A stretch of DNA of 46,314 nucleotides, taken from Lachnospiraceae bacterium. GTDB lineage: Bacteria > Bacillota > Clostridia > Lachnospirales > Lachnospiraceae. The position numbers and the translations under genes were made by a program. The notes below the pieces were generated by a model, which saw nothing but the letters and a program-made list of their open reading frames with translations, searched no databases and was not told where the DNA came from. The stretch is from the NCBI GenBank assembly GCA_017439675.1, contig JAFSIQ010000019.1:1-46314 (forward strand), read 5' to 3'. This document shows positions 24,179 to 34,544 of this stretch, one piece after another. How positions within the stretch are numbered: the stretch's first letter is position 1; each line of letters begins with the position of its first letter.

Positions 24179-27100
24179 ATGATTTGGAAAATACTAGAGA
24201 TTGAAAAAACGAAGGATGAAGAAGTGATTAAAAAGGCTTACAGGGATAAGCTTCCATTGGTGAACCCGGAGGATGATGCGGAAGGGTTTAAGGAGCTTCG
24301 GAGAGCTTATGAGGAAGCACTGGATTATGCCAGCCGTGATGAATCGGAGGAGGAATTGGATGAGGAATCCAACCAGCCATTTCAGGGTAAGAAAAATGAC
24401 GTGGATTTGTGGATTGATAAGGTGGATAGAGTCTATAGAGATGTGAAGACAAGGATTGATGAGCTGTGTTGGAAGGAATTGTTTAAGGATTCTGTGTGTG
24501 AAAATTTGGATACCGAGATGGAAGCTGCAGAAAAGCTGTTAGTCTATTTTATGTCTCATTCCAATATGCCACAGGCAATATGGAAGTTGATAGACAATCG
24601 TTTTCAGTATATGGAGAACGTAAATAGCTTAAAGGAAAAGTTTCCGGAAAATTATCTTGATTTTGTGAAATGGCAGATTCAGTATCCAGGATTTATTGAT
24701 TACAGTTTGTTTGGCGGTAAAACTGACGATAATGTAGACGAGTTTATCAATAAGATATATGAAGTTCGTAGTGTTGCAAGTGAGGGAGATTTGTCTCGTG
24801 TAAAGCAGCTCTTAAAGGAGTTAAATAGGTTTGATGTGGAGCATCCCTTTGTGCAGGTGGAGGAAGCAAGATGCCATTTGCTAGAGGCAGAACTGTTGGA
24901 AAAGGAATCACCGGAATCCACAAAGGAGCAGCGGGATACGTTAGTTAGAGACGCACTTTCTATTATGGAGGATTTGGATTTTGAATACTCGGAGAATCTG
25001 TATGTGGAGAGGATATATGGAGAGTGTCTGATTAAGGCGGGCGAGATTGCAAAGGCGAAAGTTGTGTACGACACTTTGTTGGAGCGAGATGAAGAGAATC
25101 AGGTGGCTGTGCTCGGAAAAGCGGAATGTATGATGCTTGAGGGGGCGGTAGAGGATGCAAAGGAATTGATAGAGGATGTGTTAGAAGACCATGTACAAGA
25201 TTCGGATAGTCTGGCACTTCTTGACCGCGTGAATCTGATTCTAGTGGAGCAGTACGAAGAAGCACTGAAGAAAGAAATGGTTCCGGACATCTGCTATAAA
25301 CTTGGTTGGTGCTATTATCAGCAAAAGAAGTTTGAAGAAGGCATCAAGATGTTGGATGATTTGGGAGAACAGGATTCCTATGAATATGTGAATCTACGAT
25401 GCAGGTTATATCTTGCCAATGATGACTATGAACAGGCTAAACCATGGGCAGAGAAATGGCTGGAATTGATTGAGGCCACTGTGGACGACGGCAGTCGGGA
25501 GATGACAAGGAGAATGAACCGACGTTCGTTGGCACATTTTTCCCTTGGTATTTGTGAGTGGGAGATTCATTTTAAACATTGCAATGAAGACGAGAAGGAA
25601 AGTGCGGCAAAACGAGTAGAGGATTACTTAAATCTCGCAATTGAGGAGGAGACGAACCGATTGGTTAGCTTCTCCTATATGGAGCAGCTTGCGCGCTTTT
25701 TGGTGGATGCAGGTAAGTATGAAGAGTGTATCGAAACATGTAATCGCATATTAGAGGAGGATAGAGGCTTCTTCCCTGCGTATGTGCATAGACAAAAGGC
25801 GCATTACAAATTGAAAAATGCCAAAGAAGTGATTGATGATTATTTTGCCTGTGTGGAATTGTATCCGGTGTATGCCCCACCGTATTGTCTTGCAGCGGAG
25901 GTGTTCTATGCTTTTGAACAGTATGATGACGTGGAGCAGGTGATCAGTGCAGCAAAAGAAGCGGGAATTGACAGTGATACCTTGGAACTTTATAAGATTC
26001 GATGCATGCATTACAAGGAGTTTTCCAAAGAGAATACTGAGCAAGCATTGAAACTCATGAAGGAATTGCAAAAACGTATACAGGAACATGGCGAGGAGTC
26101 TGATATTGAGGACATGTCAGATGTGGTTCGGGAGTGTGCGATTTTGCATTGGGATGTGGATGATGTCATGGATGCATTAGATACCTTAGAAGAGGGTTTG
26201 AAGGTGAATCCAGATAATGTGAATCTGCTCTATCTTAAGGTGGATATTCTGAATCGGGAGAATCGCTCCGAAATGGCGTTAGAGACTTGTAAGCATTTGG
26301 AAAGACTAGAACCTGACAATTTACAGGTAAAACACAAGATTGCCAATTGTTATGAGTACATGAAGAAGTTGGACGAAGCGATTAAGGTATATGAAAAGAT
26401 ACTTTCCGTTGATGAAGAATACGTACCATCACTTCGTAGAATGATGTATGTATACAGTTATCTAAGTGAACAAAATGGCGATTTGGATGCGTGCAAAATG
26501 GCGGTGTCCTACGCTACCCGTTTTATTGAATTGACTGATGCTGCAGAAGGCTATGTGGAACGTGGTAATCTGTATATCGATATGTATGAGTTAGAAAATG
26601 CGGTGGCAGATTGTAAAAAAGCAATTGAACTAGATGAAGATGCTTATTATGCGTACAACAATTTGGGGTGTGCACTGTTAAAGCTCCGTCGCGTGAAGGA
26701 AGCAATTGAGCCCTTAAAACAAGCAGTTGCCATGGACCCAGATAAGGAGCATTTGCCATATCTCAACCTGGCAGAATGTTATGTCTTATTAGAGGAGTAT
26801 GATACAGCAATCAAGATGTATCGTGAAGTATTACGATTGAGACCGAATGCCAAGAAAATGTGGCGAGAAATTGCTATCATTTATACTAGAGCAAAGCAGT
26901 ATGACAAGGCTATTGAGGTGTATGAAAAAATGGTGGCAGATGCTAAGGAGTCTAAGGGAAAGACATCATTTTTGGAAAAGTTAAAAAAGAGGAAACAAAA
27001 AACTCTTACGGATGAAGATATTCGGTTGCAGATGATATACTGTGATATTGCAGACGTATACCGCCAAAAAGGGGACTATAAAGCAGCAGAGGATTGCTAT

Positions 27101-27676
27101 AACAAAATGATATTAAAGAATCCAGATTTAGTACTCTGCGTGGCAGCGGCTGGTAAGATTGCAGAGTTTTATCGAGATATTGGTCAGATGAAGAAAGCGC
27201 ATGATTATTTACATTACATGGAAAGTCACACGGCAAAGGAGGACTTGGGAACTGGTGATTATGAACATTTGGATTTCATTCGCACCACGGTTTATTATGA
27301 ATTGGGAGACCGGAAGAATGCTACTATCTGTGCAGACCGATTTTTGACCGCATTTTTGAAACGACGGGGTGGCGAGGAGAAGATGTTGCGTGATGAGCGA
27401 TATCGCCGAATGTTACAATATGTTCTCGTGGTGATGCATGCTTGTGCCGGAAGGATGGAACAGGCAAAGAAGTATCTAACCGAGATGCGTCCGTGTAAGC
27501 TATGTGTGACCTGTGAAGCTCATGATTGCTATGAGTTCTACTTTGCAACGGGTTTGATTGCAGAGATGGAAGGGCGCAATGCGGAGGCGATTGAAAATTA
27601 CAAAAAAGCAATTATTCTAAGAGGCGAATATGGTTGTGCACAGCTACATTTGGAGCAATTATTGAAGAAAGTATGA
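24179..27676 (+). CDS. Large TPR protein with N-terminal J-like domain
   Basis: The 1165-residue cytoplasmic protein opens with a J-like domain (residues 1-50: WKILEIEKTKDEEVIKKAYR, then LVNPEDDAEGFKELRRAYEEAL). The canonical HPD is NPE here (29-31), the variant seen in J-like partners of HscC-type Hsp70s. The rest is a long array of tetratricopeptide-type helix pairs (clear units at about 680-930, e.g. VKHKIANCYEYMKKLDEAIK, AYYAYNNLGCALLKLRRVKE) and a Cys cluster, CKLCVTCEAHDCYE, near 1107. The TPR part should bind client or partner proteins and deliver them to the Hsp70 encoded next. A terminator separates the two genes, so they may be separate transcripts. TGGAGG precedes ATG. Confidence 0.82.
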   Translation: MIWKILEIEKTKDEEVIKKAYRDKLPLVNPEDDAEGFKELRRAYEEALDYASRDESEEELDEESNQPFQGKKNDVDLWIDKVDRVYRDVKTRIDELCWKELFKDSVCENLDTEMEAAEKLLVYFMSHSNMPQAIWKLIDNRFQYMENVNSLKEKFPENYLDFVKWQIQYPGFIDYSLFGGKTDDNVDEFINKIYEVRSVASEGDLSRVKQLLKELNRFDVEHPFVQVEEARCHLLEAELLEKESPESTKEQRDTLVRDALSIMEDLDFEYSENLYVERIYGECLIKAGEIAKAKVVYDTLLERDEENQVAVLGKAECMMLEGAVEDAKELIEDVLEDHVQDSDSLALLDRVNLILVEQYEEALKKEMVPDICYKLGWCYYQQKKFEEGIKMLDDLGEQDSYEYVNLRCRLYLANDDYEQAKPWAEKWLELIEATVDDGSREMTRRMNRRSLAHFSLGICEWEIHFKHCNEDEKESAAKRVEDYLNLAIEEETNRLVSFSYMEQLARFLVDAGKYEECIETCNRILEEDRGFFPAYVHRQKAHYKLKNAKEVIDDYFACVELYPVYAPPYCLAAEVFYAFEQYDDVEQVISAAKEAGIDSDTLELYKIRCMHYKEFSKENTEQALKLMKELQKRIQEHGEESDIEDMSDVVRECAILHWDVDDVMDALDTLEEGLKVNPDNVNLLYLKVDILNRENRSEMALETCKHLERLEPDNLQVKHKIANCYEYMKKLDEAIKVYEKILSVDEEYVPSLRRMMYVYSYLSEQNGDLDACKMAVSYATRFIELTDAAEGYVERGNLYIDMYELENAVADCKKAIELDEDAYYAYNNLGCALLKLRRVKEAIEPLKQAVAMDPDKEHLPYLNLAECYVLLEEYDTAIKMYREVLRLRPNAKKMWREIAIIYTRAKQYDKAIEVYEKMVADAKESKGKTSFLEKLKKRKQKTLTDEDIRLQMIYCDIADVYRQKGDYKAAEDCYNKMILKNPDLVLCVAAAGKIAEFYRDIGQMKKAHDYLHYMESHTAKEDLGTGDYEHLDFIRTTVYYELGDRKNATICADRFLTAFLKRRGGEEKMLRDERYRRMLQYVLVVMHACAGRMEQAKKYLTEMRPCKLCVTCEAHDCYEFYFATGLIAEMEGRNAEAIENYKKAIILRGEYGCAQLHLEQLLKKV

Positions 27677-27713
27677 AAGTAAAAATTGATGCAAGCAGCG
27701 TGAGAAACAATGG

Positions 27714-27743
27714 ACCACGGAAATTTGATATTTCCGTGGTTTT
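27714..27743 (+). terminator. Terminator after the J-like/TPR gene
   Basis: A 10-bp perfect stem, ACCACGGAAA/TTTCCGTGGT, followed by a short T-run. It could be partial read-through into the Hsp70 gene. Confidence 0.75.
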
Positions 27744-27825
27744 ATGTTATAGTTAAGAGTGGTGTTTATGATAAGTGTATGTGCTCCGACAGGAGTATTG
27801 AAAATAGATAGATGAGGACAGAAAT

Positions 27826-29514
27826 ATGATTATAGGAATTGACTTAGGAACAACAAATAGCCTTGTGGCATATTACACAGAGGAAGGACCGAAAATGATT
27901 CCCAACCGCTTGGGGAAGAATCTTACGCCTTCTGTAGTAAGTGTGGATGAGGATGGACAAGTATATATTGGTGAGACTGCTAAGGAGAGAATGTTATTAT
28001 ATCCAGACACTGCTGCTGCCATATTTAAGCGCAGTATGGGTAGTGAGAAGGTATATGAGTTGTCGGGAAAGAAGTTTTTGCCCGAAGAATTATCTGCATT
28101 GATTTTGCGAGCGTTGAAGGAAGATGCGGAGTGCTATTTGCAGGAAGAAGTGACAGAAGCAGTTATCAGTGTGCCAGCTTATTTCAATGATGAGAGAAGA
28201 AAGGCGACGAAGCGTGCTGGTGAGTTGGCAGGACTTAAGGTTGATAGAATCATCAGTGAGCCTACTGCGGCGGCTATAGCCTATGGCTTATATGAGAACC
28301 GTCAAAATGGAAAGTTTTTGGTGTTTGATTTAGGCGGGGGAACATTTGATGTCTCCATACTAGAGTTATACAATTCTATCATTGAGGTCAGAGCGGTGGC
28401 TGGTGATAACTTCCTGGGTGGCGAAGATTTTACCAAGGTGATTGAAGATATTTTCTTTGACAAGAATGCAGAGATTAATAAAGATGCACTTACGGAGAAG
28501 GAATTACGCCATGTGAGGAAACAAGCGGAGAATTGTAAGATTGGCTTTGCAGGTGAGAGATATTCTACAATGATTTGCAAGCTTTCCGATAAAACCTATG
28601 AGATGAAGCTTTCCATAGATGAGTATGAGGCAAAGTGTGACGAGTTGTTAGATAAGATTCGTCAGCCAATTAAGCGAAGCTTGTCCGATGCTAATGTGCG
28701 TTTGAAGGATATTGACCGCGTTGTGTTGGTAGGTGGTGCCACAAAACTATCCTTTATCCGTAAGTTTGTGGGAAAATTATTTCATAATCTACCGGATACC
28801 TCTATTAACCCAGATGAAGCAGTTGCCCTAGGTGCAGCGGTGCAGGGCGCAATGAAAGAGCGCAAGGACAGTATCAAGGAAGTGGTTCTCACGGATGTGT
28901 GCCCATTTACATTGGGGACAGAAGTAGTTGTGGAAAAGGAGAATGGTCGATTTGAGGATGGACATTTTTGTCCGATTATAGAGAGAAATACAACTATCCC
29001 AGCTAGTAGAACAGAACGACTGTATACCGTCAATGATAATCAGACTCAGATACGATGTAAGGTGTTGCAGGGAGAAAGTCGATTTGCTTCTAACAATGTG
29101 GCCCTGGGTGAGCTTCGGGTTAAGGTACCAAAGGGAGAAGCAGGTAAGGAATCCGTGGATGTAACTTATACTTACGATGTGAATTCTATTTTGGAGGTGG
29201 AGATAAAAGTAGTATCCACCGGTGAGATTACACAACAAATTATCAAGACCAATGCAACAGATATGAGTGATGAGGAGATTAAGGAGCGTATGGAAGCGTT
29301 AGCATACCTTAAGATTCATCCGAGAGAGAAGGAGGAGAATAAGTTGCTTTTGCTTCGCGGTGAACGCTTGTATGAGGAGAGCATTGGAAGAGACAGAGAA
29401 TATATTGAGTACGCGTTAAGAACCTTTGAAAGAGCATTAGATACTAGGGATGACAGTGAGATAGAGGGAGCTAGAAGAGAATTTAAGGAGTTTTTGGAAG
29501 ACTTTACGGAGTAG
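27826..29514 (+). CDS. Hsp70 chaperone, HscC-like
   Basis: The 562-residue protein has a full Hsp70 ATPase domain: [12 protein letters not shown] at residues 4-15, [11 protein letters not shown] near 166 and VGGATKL near 305. The interdomain linker region is [14 protein letters not shown] at about 352-366. The substrate-binding beta sheet follows ([15 protein letters not shown]), with a short lid, about 75 residues less than DnaK. The length and the DVCPFTLG wording fit the HscC branch rather than the housekeeping DnaK. The adjacent J-like/TPR protein is its natural co-chaperone. No grpE, dnaJ or CIRCE element is nearby. The next gene starts 11 bases after the stop, so an EAL phosphodiesterase shares the transcript. 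Confidence 0.9.
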   Translation: MIIGIDLGTTNSLVAYYTEEGPKMIPNRLGKNLTPSVVSVDEDGQVYIGETAKERMLLYPDTAAAIFKRSMGSEKVYELSGKKFLPEELSALILRALKEDAECYLQEEVTEAVISVPAYFNDERRKATKRAGELAGLKVDRIISEPTAAAIAYGLYENRQNGKFLVFDLGGGTFDVSILELYNSIIEVRAVAGDNFLGGEDFTKVIEDIFFDKNAEINKDALTEKELRHVRKQAENCKIGFAGERYSTMICKLSDKTYEMKLSIDEYEAKCDELLDKIRQPIKRSLSDANVRLKDIDRVVLVGGATKLSFIRKFVGKLFHNLPDTSINPDEAVALGAAVQGAMKERKDSIKEVVLTDVCPFTLGTEVVVEKENGRFEDGHFCPIIERNTTIPASRTERLYTVNDNQTQIRCKVLQGESRFASNNVALGELRVKVPKGEAGKESVDVTYTYDVNSILEVEIKVVSTGEITQQIIKTNATDMSDEEIKERMEALAYLKIHPREKEENKLLLLRGERLYEESIGRDREYIEYALRTFERALDTRDDSEIEGARREFKEFLEDFTE

Positions 29515-29525
29515 GAGGAGAGAAC

Positions 29526-31217
29526 ATGGTTTGTAATGATGTGTTTGCAAGTTATGTGAAGCTTTTGTCAGAAAATGAGAATAGTTTTTCCCTGATGAAT
29601 CGGATATTGGAATTATTTTGGGATATCTATCATATTGCCAGAGTGGAAATCGATTTTTCTCTTTCAGATGCCACAATAACACCTAATGGAAAGGATACAA
29701 AACAAGTTTTTTCTGTGAAGGAACAGATTGCAAAAGAACAGCCAGATGTTGTGAGACGCTTTACTACAATAGAGCAAGGGGTTGTAACATTTTCCCTCTA
29801 CGGGGCTTACGGCAATGCAGAGTGGAATGAACAGCAACATAAAGAGCTAGATGTTATACTAGAAGTATTGTTTATGCATTCTGGAAGATTTCGACTCATG
29901 AATATTGTGAAGCAAAGTGTAATGACGGATGCGATGACAAGTCTACCGAATTCTCATGGTTATCTCAGTTTCTTAAAGGAAGTACATCACAATCAACAGC
30001 TTGCAGATTATGATAGTTATTACTTTAATCTAAAGAGATTTGGTTTGATGAATAAGAAGTTTGGTAAAAGGGAAGCAGATAGTATTATTAGTAGGTATGC
30101 GAGCGCTTTGCGAGAGTTTATAGAGGATGGAGAATGTGTTGCGAGATTAGGTGGAGATAATTTTGCGGCATTGATTAAAAAGGAACGTTCTAAGGAATTT
30201 ATTGCTCTTTTGTCAGGCGTGAATACTTATGGCATGCTAGGAGATGAAAAAATACCAGTGGTGATATCTGCAACGGCGGGAGTTTGTGCTATTGATGACT
30301 CTGTGACACATTATGAACAGGTACTAAGCGAAGCGTCAGTTGCCATGAATGTGGCGAAGAATGTGACGAAGGAACCATTGGTGTATGTGACGAAAGAGTT
30401 AAATGAACGCATATTGAATGAGAAAAAGGTGATTGCAGGATTTTCAGAGGCACTAGAGCGTAAGGAATTCAAGGTATATTATCAGCCTAAGGTGGAGACA
30501 GATGGATATTCCTTGGTGGGTGCAGAGGCTTTAGTTCGCTGGCAACAAGATGGTCGTATTGTTTCGCCAGCGGAGTTTGTTCCGGTGATTGAGCGAGACG
30601 GATTGATTTGCCGTTTGGATTTTTATGTGTTAGAACAGGTTTGTCAGGATATTAAAGGTTGGATGGAAGAAGGGGTAGAACCAGTGCGCGTGTCTGTTAA
30701 TTTCTCCAGAAGACATTTGTCAAATCCTAATTTTGCCGAGAATATTATGGATACTATGAAACGGTATGGTGTGGATAGTCGTCATATTGAGGTGGAGTTA
30801 ACGGAAACTACAGACGAAGAAGAGCAGGGCTTATTGGCAGCATTTGTGCATAAGATGCAACAATATCAGGTGCCAGTTGCTATCGACGATTTTGGTACTG
30901 GCTATTCATCACTTAATTTGCTTCGGAGTGTTCCGGTGGAAGTACTTAAGATTGATAAATCCTTTGTTGATGGTCGTTCTACAACGGAAAATGATAGTGT
31001 AGTATTAAGCAATATCATCCGCATGGCTAAGCAACTGAATATGGATGTGATAACAGAAGGGGTTGAACGTTGGGAACAGGTGGAATTTCTACATGATATG
31101 GAGTGTAATGTGGTGCAAGGATTCTTGTTTGACAAGCCGTTACCAAAGGATATATTTGATAAGAGAGTGCGTGCTAAGAAGTATGACATAACCGAGGTCG
31201 TAGATTATGAAGGCTAA
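29526..31217 (+). CDS. Soluble GGDEF-EAL protein, probable c-di-GMP phosphodiesterase
   Basis: The 563-residue protein has no membrane segments. An N-terminal region of about 130 residues, possibly GAF-like, leads to a degenerate GGDEF domain in which the site reads GGDNF and the upstream metal Asp position is FNLKRFG, so cyclase activity is unlikely. The EAL domain (about 305-555) keeps GAEALVRW, VNFSRRH, ELTET, DDFGTGYSS, LKIDKSF, TEGVER and QGFLFDKP, so hydrolysis of c-di-GMP is likely. It is translated from GGAGGAGAG just after the Hsp70 gene (11-base gap), which is an unusual pairing. Confidence 0.9.
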   Translation: MVCNDVFASYVKLLSENENSFSLMNRILELFWDIYHIARVEIDFSLSDATITPNGKDTKQVFSVKEQIAKEQPDVVRRFTTIEQGVVTFSLYGAYGNAEWNEQQHKELDVILEVLFMHSGRFRLMNIVKQSVMTDAMTSLPNSHGYLSFLKEVHHNQQLADYDSYYFNLKRFGLMNKKFGKREADSIISRYASALREFIEDGECVARLGGDNFAALIKKERSKEFIALLSGVNTYGMLGDEKIPVVISATAGVCAIDDSVTHYEQVLSEASVAMNVAKNVTKEPLVYVTKELNERILNEKKVIAGFSEALERKEFKVYYQPKVETDGYSLVGAEALVRWQQDGRIVSPAEFVPVIERDGLICRLDFYVLEQVCQDIKGWMEEGVEPVRVSVNFSRRHLSNPNFAENIMDTMKRYGVDSRHIEVELTETTDEEEQGLLAAFVHKMQQYQVPVAIDDFGTGYSSLNLLRSVPVEVLKIDKSFVDGRSTTENDSVVLSNIIRMAKQLNMDVITEGVERWEQVEFLHDMECNVVQGFLFDKPLPKDIFDKRVRAKKYDITEVVDYEG

Positions 31218-31226
31218 TGTCTGCCC

Positions 31227-31255
31227 TTTACAAAAACTGGGTTTTTTATTATAAT
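31227..31255 (+). promoter_or_regulatory. Promoter of purMND
   Basis: TTTACA (31227-31232), a 17-base spacer and TATAAT (31250-31255). The leader is about 90 bases; a weak TGTGC...GCACA hairpin lies in it. I saw no purine riboswitch or PurR-type box. Confidence 0.75.
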
Positions 31256-31352
31256 GACCTTGTTCTTGTGCGCAATGGATTTTATGATTGTTTTAATGCA
31301 CATGATTTGAATATTTTTAGTTGAATTACTATATTTCAGGAGGATAAGAATA

Positions 31353-32378
31353 ATGGATTACAAGAAAGCTGGAGTGGATATTGAAGCAGGATATAAGTCA
31401 GTCGAACTTATGAAGGAGCATATCAAGAAAACAATGAGAGAGGAAGTACTAACCAATATCGGTGGATTTTCTGGAGCATTTTCTCTTGATAAGTTTAAGG
31501 GAATGGAGCATCCAACTTTGGTGTCAGGTACAGATGGAGTAGGTACAAAGCTTAAGCTTGCATTTATTATGGATAAGCATGACACAATTGGTATTGATTG
31601 TGTAGCTATGTGTGTGAATGATATTGCTTGTGCAGGTGGAGAACCATTATTCTTTTTAGATTATATTGCCTGTGGTAAGAACTTCCCTGAGAAGATTGCA
31701 ACAATCGTAAGTGGTGTTGCTGATGGCTGTGCGCAGTCAGATGCAGCATTGATTGGTGGCGAGACAGCGGAGATGCCAGGATTTTATCCGGAGGATGAAT
31801 ACGATTTGGCGGGATTTGCAGTAGGAATTGTTGACCAGAAGGATTTGATTACAGGGCAGAACATTAAGCCGGGAGATGTGTTGGTAGGTATTGCATCTAG
31901 CGGTGTTCATAGTAACGGATTTTCATTGGTTCGCAAGGTGTTTGATATGACAAAGGAGTCTTTGGATACCTATTATGATGAGTTAGGAAAGACACTTGGT
32001 GAAGCGTTGCTTGCACCAACTAAGATTTATGTAAAGGCACTTAGAAGTGTAAAAGAAGCAGGCATTACCATTAAGGGGTGCTCTCACATTACTGGTGGTG
32101 GTTTCTATGAGAATATTCCTCGAATGCTACCAGATGGAGTGCGTGCAGTGGTCCAGAAGGATTCTTATGAGGTTCCTGCAATTTTTAAGTTGATGGCTTC
32201 TAAGGGAGAGATTGCAGAAGAAATGATGTACAATACATACAACATGGGCATTGGCATGATGTTGGCAGTAGATGCTACGGATGTGGATAAGACACTTGTG
32301 GCATTGAAGGCAGCAGGCGAAGAGGCTTATGTTGTGGGTTCTGTGGAAGCTGGTGAGAAGGGCGTAACTCTTTGCTAG
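31353..32378 (+). CDS. purM: Phosphoribosylformylglycinamidine cyclo-ligase (AIR synthetase)
   Basis: The 341-residue cytoplasmic enzyme closes the imidazole ring of AIR from FGAM with ATP. Typical elements: start [12 protein letters not shown], substrate/ATP loop [63 protein letters not shown], and [13 protein letters not shown], ending with [16 protein letters not shown]. Length matches the family. An AGGAGGATAAG site precedes the ATG. It is first in the purM-purN-purD unit. Confidence 0.96.
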   Translation: MDYKKAGVDIEAGYKSVELMKEHIKKTMREEVLTNIGGFSGAFSLDKFKGMEHPTLVSGTDGVGTKLKLAFIMDKHDTIGIDCVAMCVNDIACAGGEPLFFLDYIACGKNFPEKIATIVSGVADGCAQSDAALIGGETAEMPGFYPEDEYDLAGFAVGIVDQKDLITGQNIKPGDVLVGIASSGVHSNGFSLVRKVFDMTKESLDTYYDELGKTLGEALLAPTKIYVKALRSVKEAGITIKGCSHITGGGFYENIPRMLPDGVRAVVQKDSYEVPAIFKLMASKGEIAEEMMYNTYNMGIGMMLAVDATDVDKTLVALKAAGEEAYVVGSVEAGEKGVTLC

Positions 32379-32423
32379 TCTAATGTAGAATAGGATAATA
32401 GGATAATGGACAAGGAGAATAAT

Positions 32424-33053
32424 ATGCTTAGAGTTGCAATTATGGTGTCCGGTGGTGGCACGAATTTACAGGCGATTATTGATGCGGTTCGCGATAGAAA
32501 GATAACCAATACGGAATTGGTTGCAGTAATCAGTAATAATAAGAATGCGTATGCGTTAGAACGTGCAACAAATGCAGGGATTGAAGCTGTTGTGGTTTCT
32601 CCAAAGGACTATACGGATAGGGAACAGTTTAACAACGCATTGGTTGAAAAAGTAGATTCTTTGAACGTGGATTTGATTGTGTTGGCGGGATATCTGGTAG
32701 TAATTCCACCGGCAATGATTGATAAGTACGAAAATCGAATTATCAATATCCATCCATCCTTGATACCATCATTTTGTGGAACGGGATATTATGGCTTGAA
32801 GGTGCACGAGGCGGCTTTAGAACGAGGCGTAAAAGTGGTTGGTGCAACAGTTCACTTTGTGGATAAAGGAACGGATACCGGTCCGATTATTTTACAAAAG
32901 GCGGTATCGGTAGAGTACGGTGATACACCGGAGATGTTGCAACGACGTGTTATGGAACAGGCAGAATGGCAATTGTTACCACAGGCAATTGATATGATTG
33001 CCAATGGAAAAGTTTCCGTGGTGGATGGTAAGACTGTAATTGCACAATCATAA
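32424..33053 (+). CDS. purN: Phosphoribosylglycinamide formyltransferase
   Basis: The enzyme has about 209 residues and transfers a formyl group from 10-formyl-THF to GAR. Landmarks: VAIMVSGGGTNLQAII at the N-terminus, NIHPSLIPSF with the catalytic Asn-His, and GATVHFVDKGTDTGPIILQK with the catalytic Asp. I prefer ATG 32424 because AAGGAG lies six bases before it; the in-frame ATG at 32406 would overlap that site and add six odd residues. It lies 45 bases after purM. Confidence 0.95.
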   Translation: MLRVAIMVSGGGTNLQAIIDAVRDRKITNTELVAVISNNKNAYALERATNAGIEAVVVSPKDYTDREQFNNALVEKVDSLNVDLIVLAGYLVVIPPAMIDKYENRIINIHPSLIPSFCGTGYYGLKVHEAALERGVKVVGATVHFVDKGTDTGPIILQKAVSVEYGDTPEMLQRRVMEQAEWQLLPQAIDMIANGKVSVVDGKTVIAQS

Positions 33054-33160
33054 TAATATGAACAGCTTGTTTGGATGTGCGACATATTGATAATGATATA
33101 TCGGAATCATTTTTCATAGGATAGATAAAATGGGACATAGTAAAATGTAGGAGGATGAAT

Positions 33161-34432
33161 ATGAAGATTTTAATCATCGGAAGTGGCGGTAGAGAGCATG
33201 CAATTGCAACTTGTGTTGCAAAGAGTAAGAGAGTTTCTAAGATTTATGCAGCACCAGGCAATGCAGGAATTGCGGCTTTGGCAGAGTGTGTAGATATTTC
33301 AGTGATGGATTTTGAAAAACAGGTTGCATTTGCAAAGGAAAAGGAGATTGACTTTGTGATTGTAGGACCAGATGATCCGTTGGTTGCTGGTTGTGTGGAT
33401 GCATTTGAAGCAGAGGGAATGAAAGTGTTTGGACCTCGTAAAAATGCAGCAATCATTGAAGGCTCGAAAGCGTTTTCTAAGGATTTAATGAAGAAATATG
33501 ACATTCCGACTGCAGCTTACGAGAATTTTGACAATGCAGAGGCTGCACTTAAGTATTTAGAAACCGCAGAGTTTCCAATTGTGTTAAAGGCAGACGGCTT
33601 GGCGCTTGGTAAAGGTGTTTTGATCTGTAATGATTTAGAGGAAGCGAAGGCCGGTGTTAAGGAAATTATGTTGGATAAGCATTTTGGTGATGCTGGTAAT
33701 AAGATGGTAATCGAAGAGTTTATGATAGGTCGTGAGGTTTCTGTGTTGGCGTTTTGTGATGGTACAACTATCAAAACAATGACATCAGCACAGGATCATA
33801 AGAGAGCAAAAGATGGAGACCAGGGATTGAATACCGGTGGTATGGGAACATTTTCTCCTAGTCCATTCTATACTAAGGAGATAGATGCATTTTGCCAGGA
33901 GGAGATTTATAAGAAGACAATGGCAGCTATGAAAGCGGAGGGAAGAGATTTCGTAGGTGTTTTGTTTACTGGTTTGATGATTACAGAGAAGGGAACTAAG
34001 GTGTTGGAATTCAATGCAAGATTTGGTGATCCAGAAGCACAGGTTGTGTTACCTCGTTTGAAGAATGATATCATTGACGTGATGGAAGCTTGTGTGGATG
34101 GAAGATTAGATCAAATCGACTTGGAATTTGAAGACAATGCAGCAGTTTGTGTTGTGTTGGCATCTGATGGTTATCCGGTTGCTTACGAGAAAGGGTTCCC
34201 AATTAAGGGATTGGAAGCATTTGATAACAAGGATGGTTATTATGTGTTCCATGCGGGAACAAAGTTTGCTGATGGTCAAGTTGTAACCAATGGTGGCCGT
34301 GTTCTTGGTGTGACTGCCAAGGGAGATGACTTGGTAAAGGCGAGAGCCAATGCTTACGAGGCAACCAAATGGATTGATTTCGATAACAAATATATGCGTA
34401 ACGATATCGGTAAAGCGATTGACGAGCAGTAA
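33161..34432 (+). CDS. purD: Phosphoribosylamine--glycine ligase
   Basis: The enzyme has about 423 residues and is an ATP-grasp ligase joining phosphoribosylamine and glycine to GAR. Landmarks: LIIGSGGREHAIA at the start, VGPDDPLVAG, the ATP-grasp loop ADGLALGKGVLIC, FGDAGNKMVIEEFM, the diagnostic AQDHKRAKDGDQGLNTGGMG, LEFNARFGDPEAQVVLPRL, and the C-terminal GGRVLGVTAKGDDL. ATG 33161 sits six bases after TAGGAGG; the in-frame ATG at 33155 abuts it and is less likely. It ends the purMND unit; a terminator follows. Confidence 0.96.
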   Translation: MKILIIGSGGREHAIATCVAKSKRVSKIYAAPGNAGIAALAECVDISVMDFEKQVAFAKEKEIDFVIVGPDDPLVAGCVDAFEAEGMKVFGPRKNAAIIEGSKAFSKDLMKKYDIPTAAYENFDNAEAALKYLETAEFPIVLKADGLALGKGVLICNDLEEAKAGVKEIMLDKHFGDAGNKMVIEEFMIGREVSVLAFCDGTTIKTMTSAQDHKRAKDGDQGLNTGGMGTFSPSPFYTKEIDAFCQEEIYKKTMAAMKAEGRDFVGVLFTGLMITEKGTKVLEFNARFGDPEAQVVLPRLKNDIIDVMEACVDGRLDQIDLEFEDNAAVCVVLASDGYPVAYEKGFPIKGLEAFDNKDGYYVFHAGTKFADGQVVTNGGRVLGVTAKGDDLVKARANAYEATKWIDFDNKYMRNDIGKAIDEQ

Positions 34433-34446
34433 AGTATACAAATGAG

Positions 34447-34493
34447 GGGCTGCCACACAATAAGATTACTTTGTTGTGGCGGCTTCTTTTTGC
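34447..34493 (+). terminator. Terminator after purD
   Basis: GCTGCCACACAA pairs with TTGTTGTGGCGGC with minor mismatches and a 13-base loop, followed by TTCTTTTT. Confidence 0.72.
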
Positions 34494-34544
34494 AAGGAAT
34501 AGGACGGTAATTTTATCGGAATATAAAAGTGATTGGAGAATGTA

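Noticed and set aside
27744-27825. CIRCE element before the Hsp70 gene
   Set aside because: GAGTGGTGTTTA and a CTCC/GGAG hairpin are present, but the TTAGCACTC-N9-GAGTGCTAA repeat is not.
31256-31352. Purine riboswitch before purM
   Set aside because: The leader is about 90 bases with only a weak hairpin and lacks the three-way junction and conserved loops of the purine aptamer.
34437-34544. CtsR operator before clpC
   Set aside because: No GGTCAAA-type direct heptads were seen; the only structure is the purD terminator.
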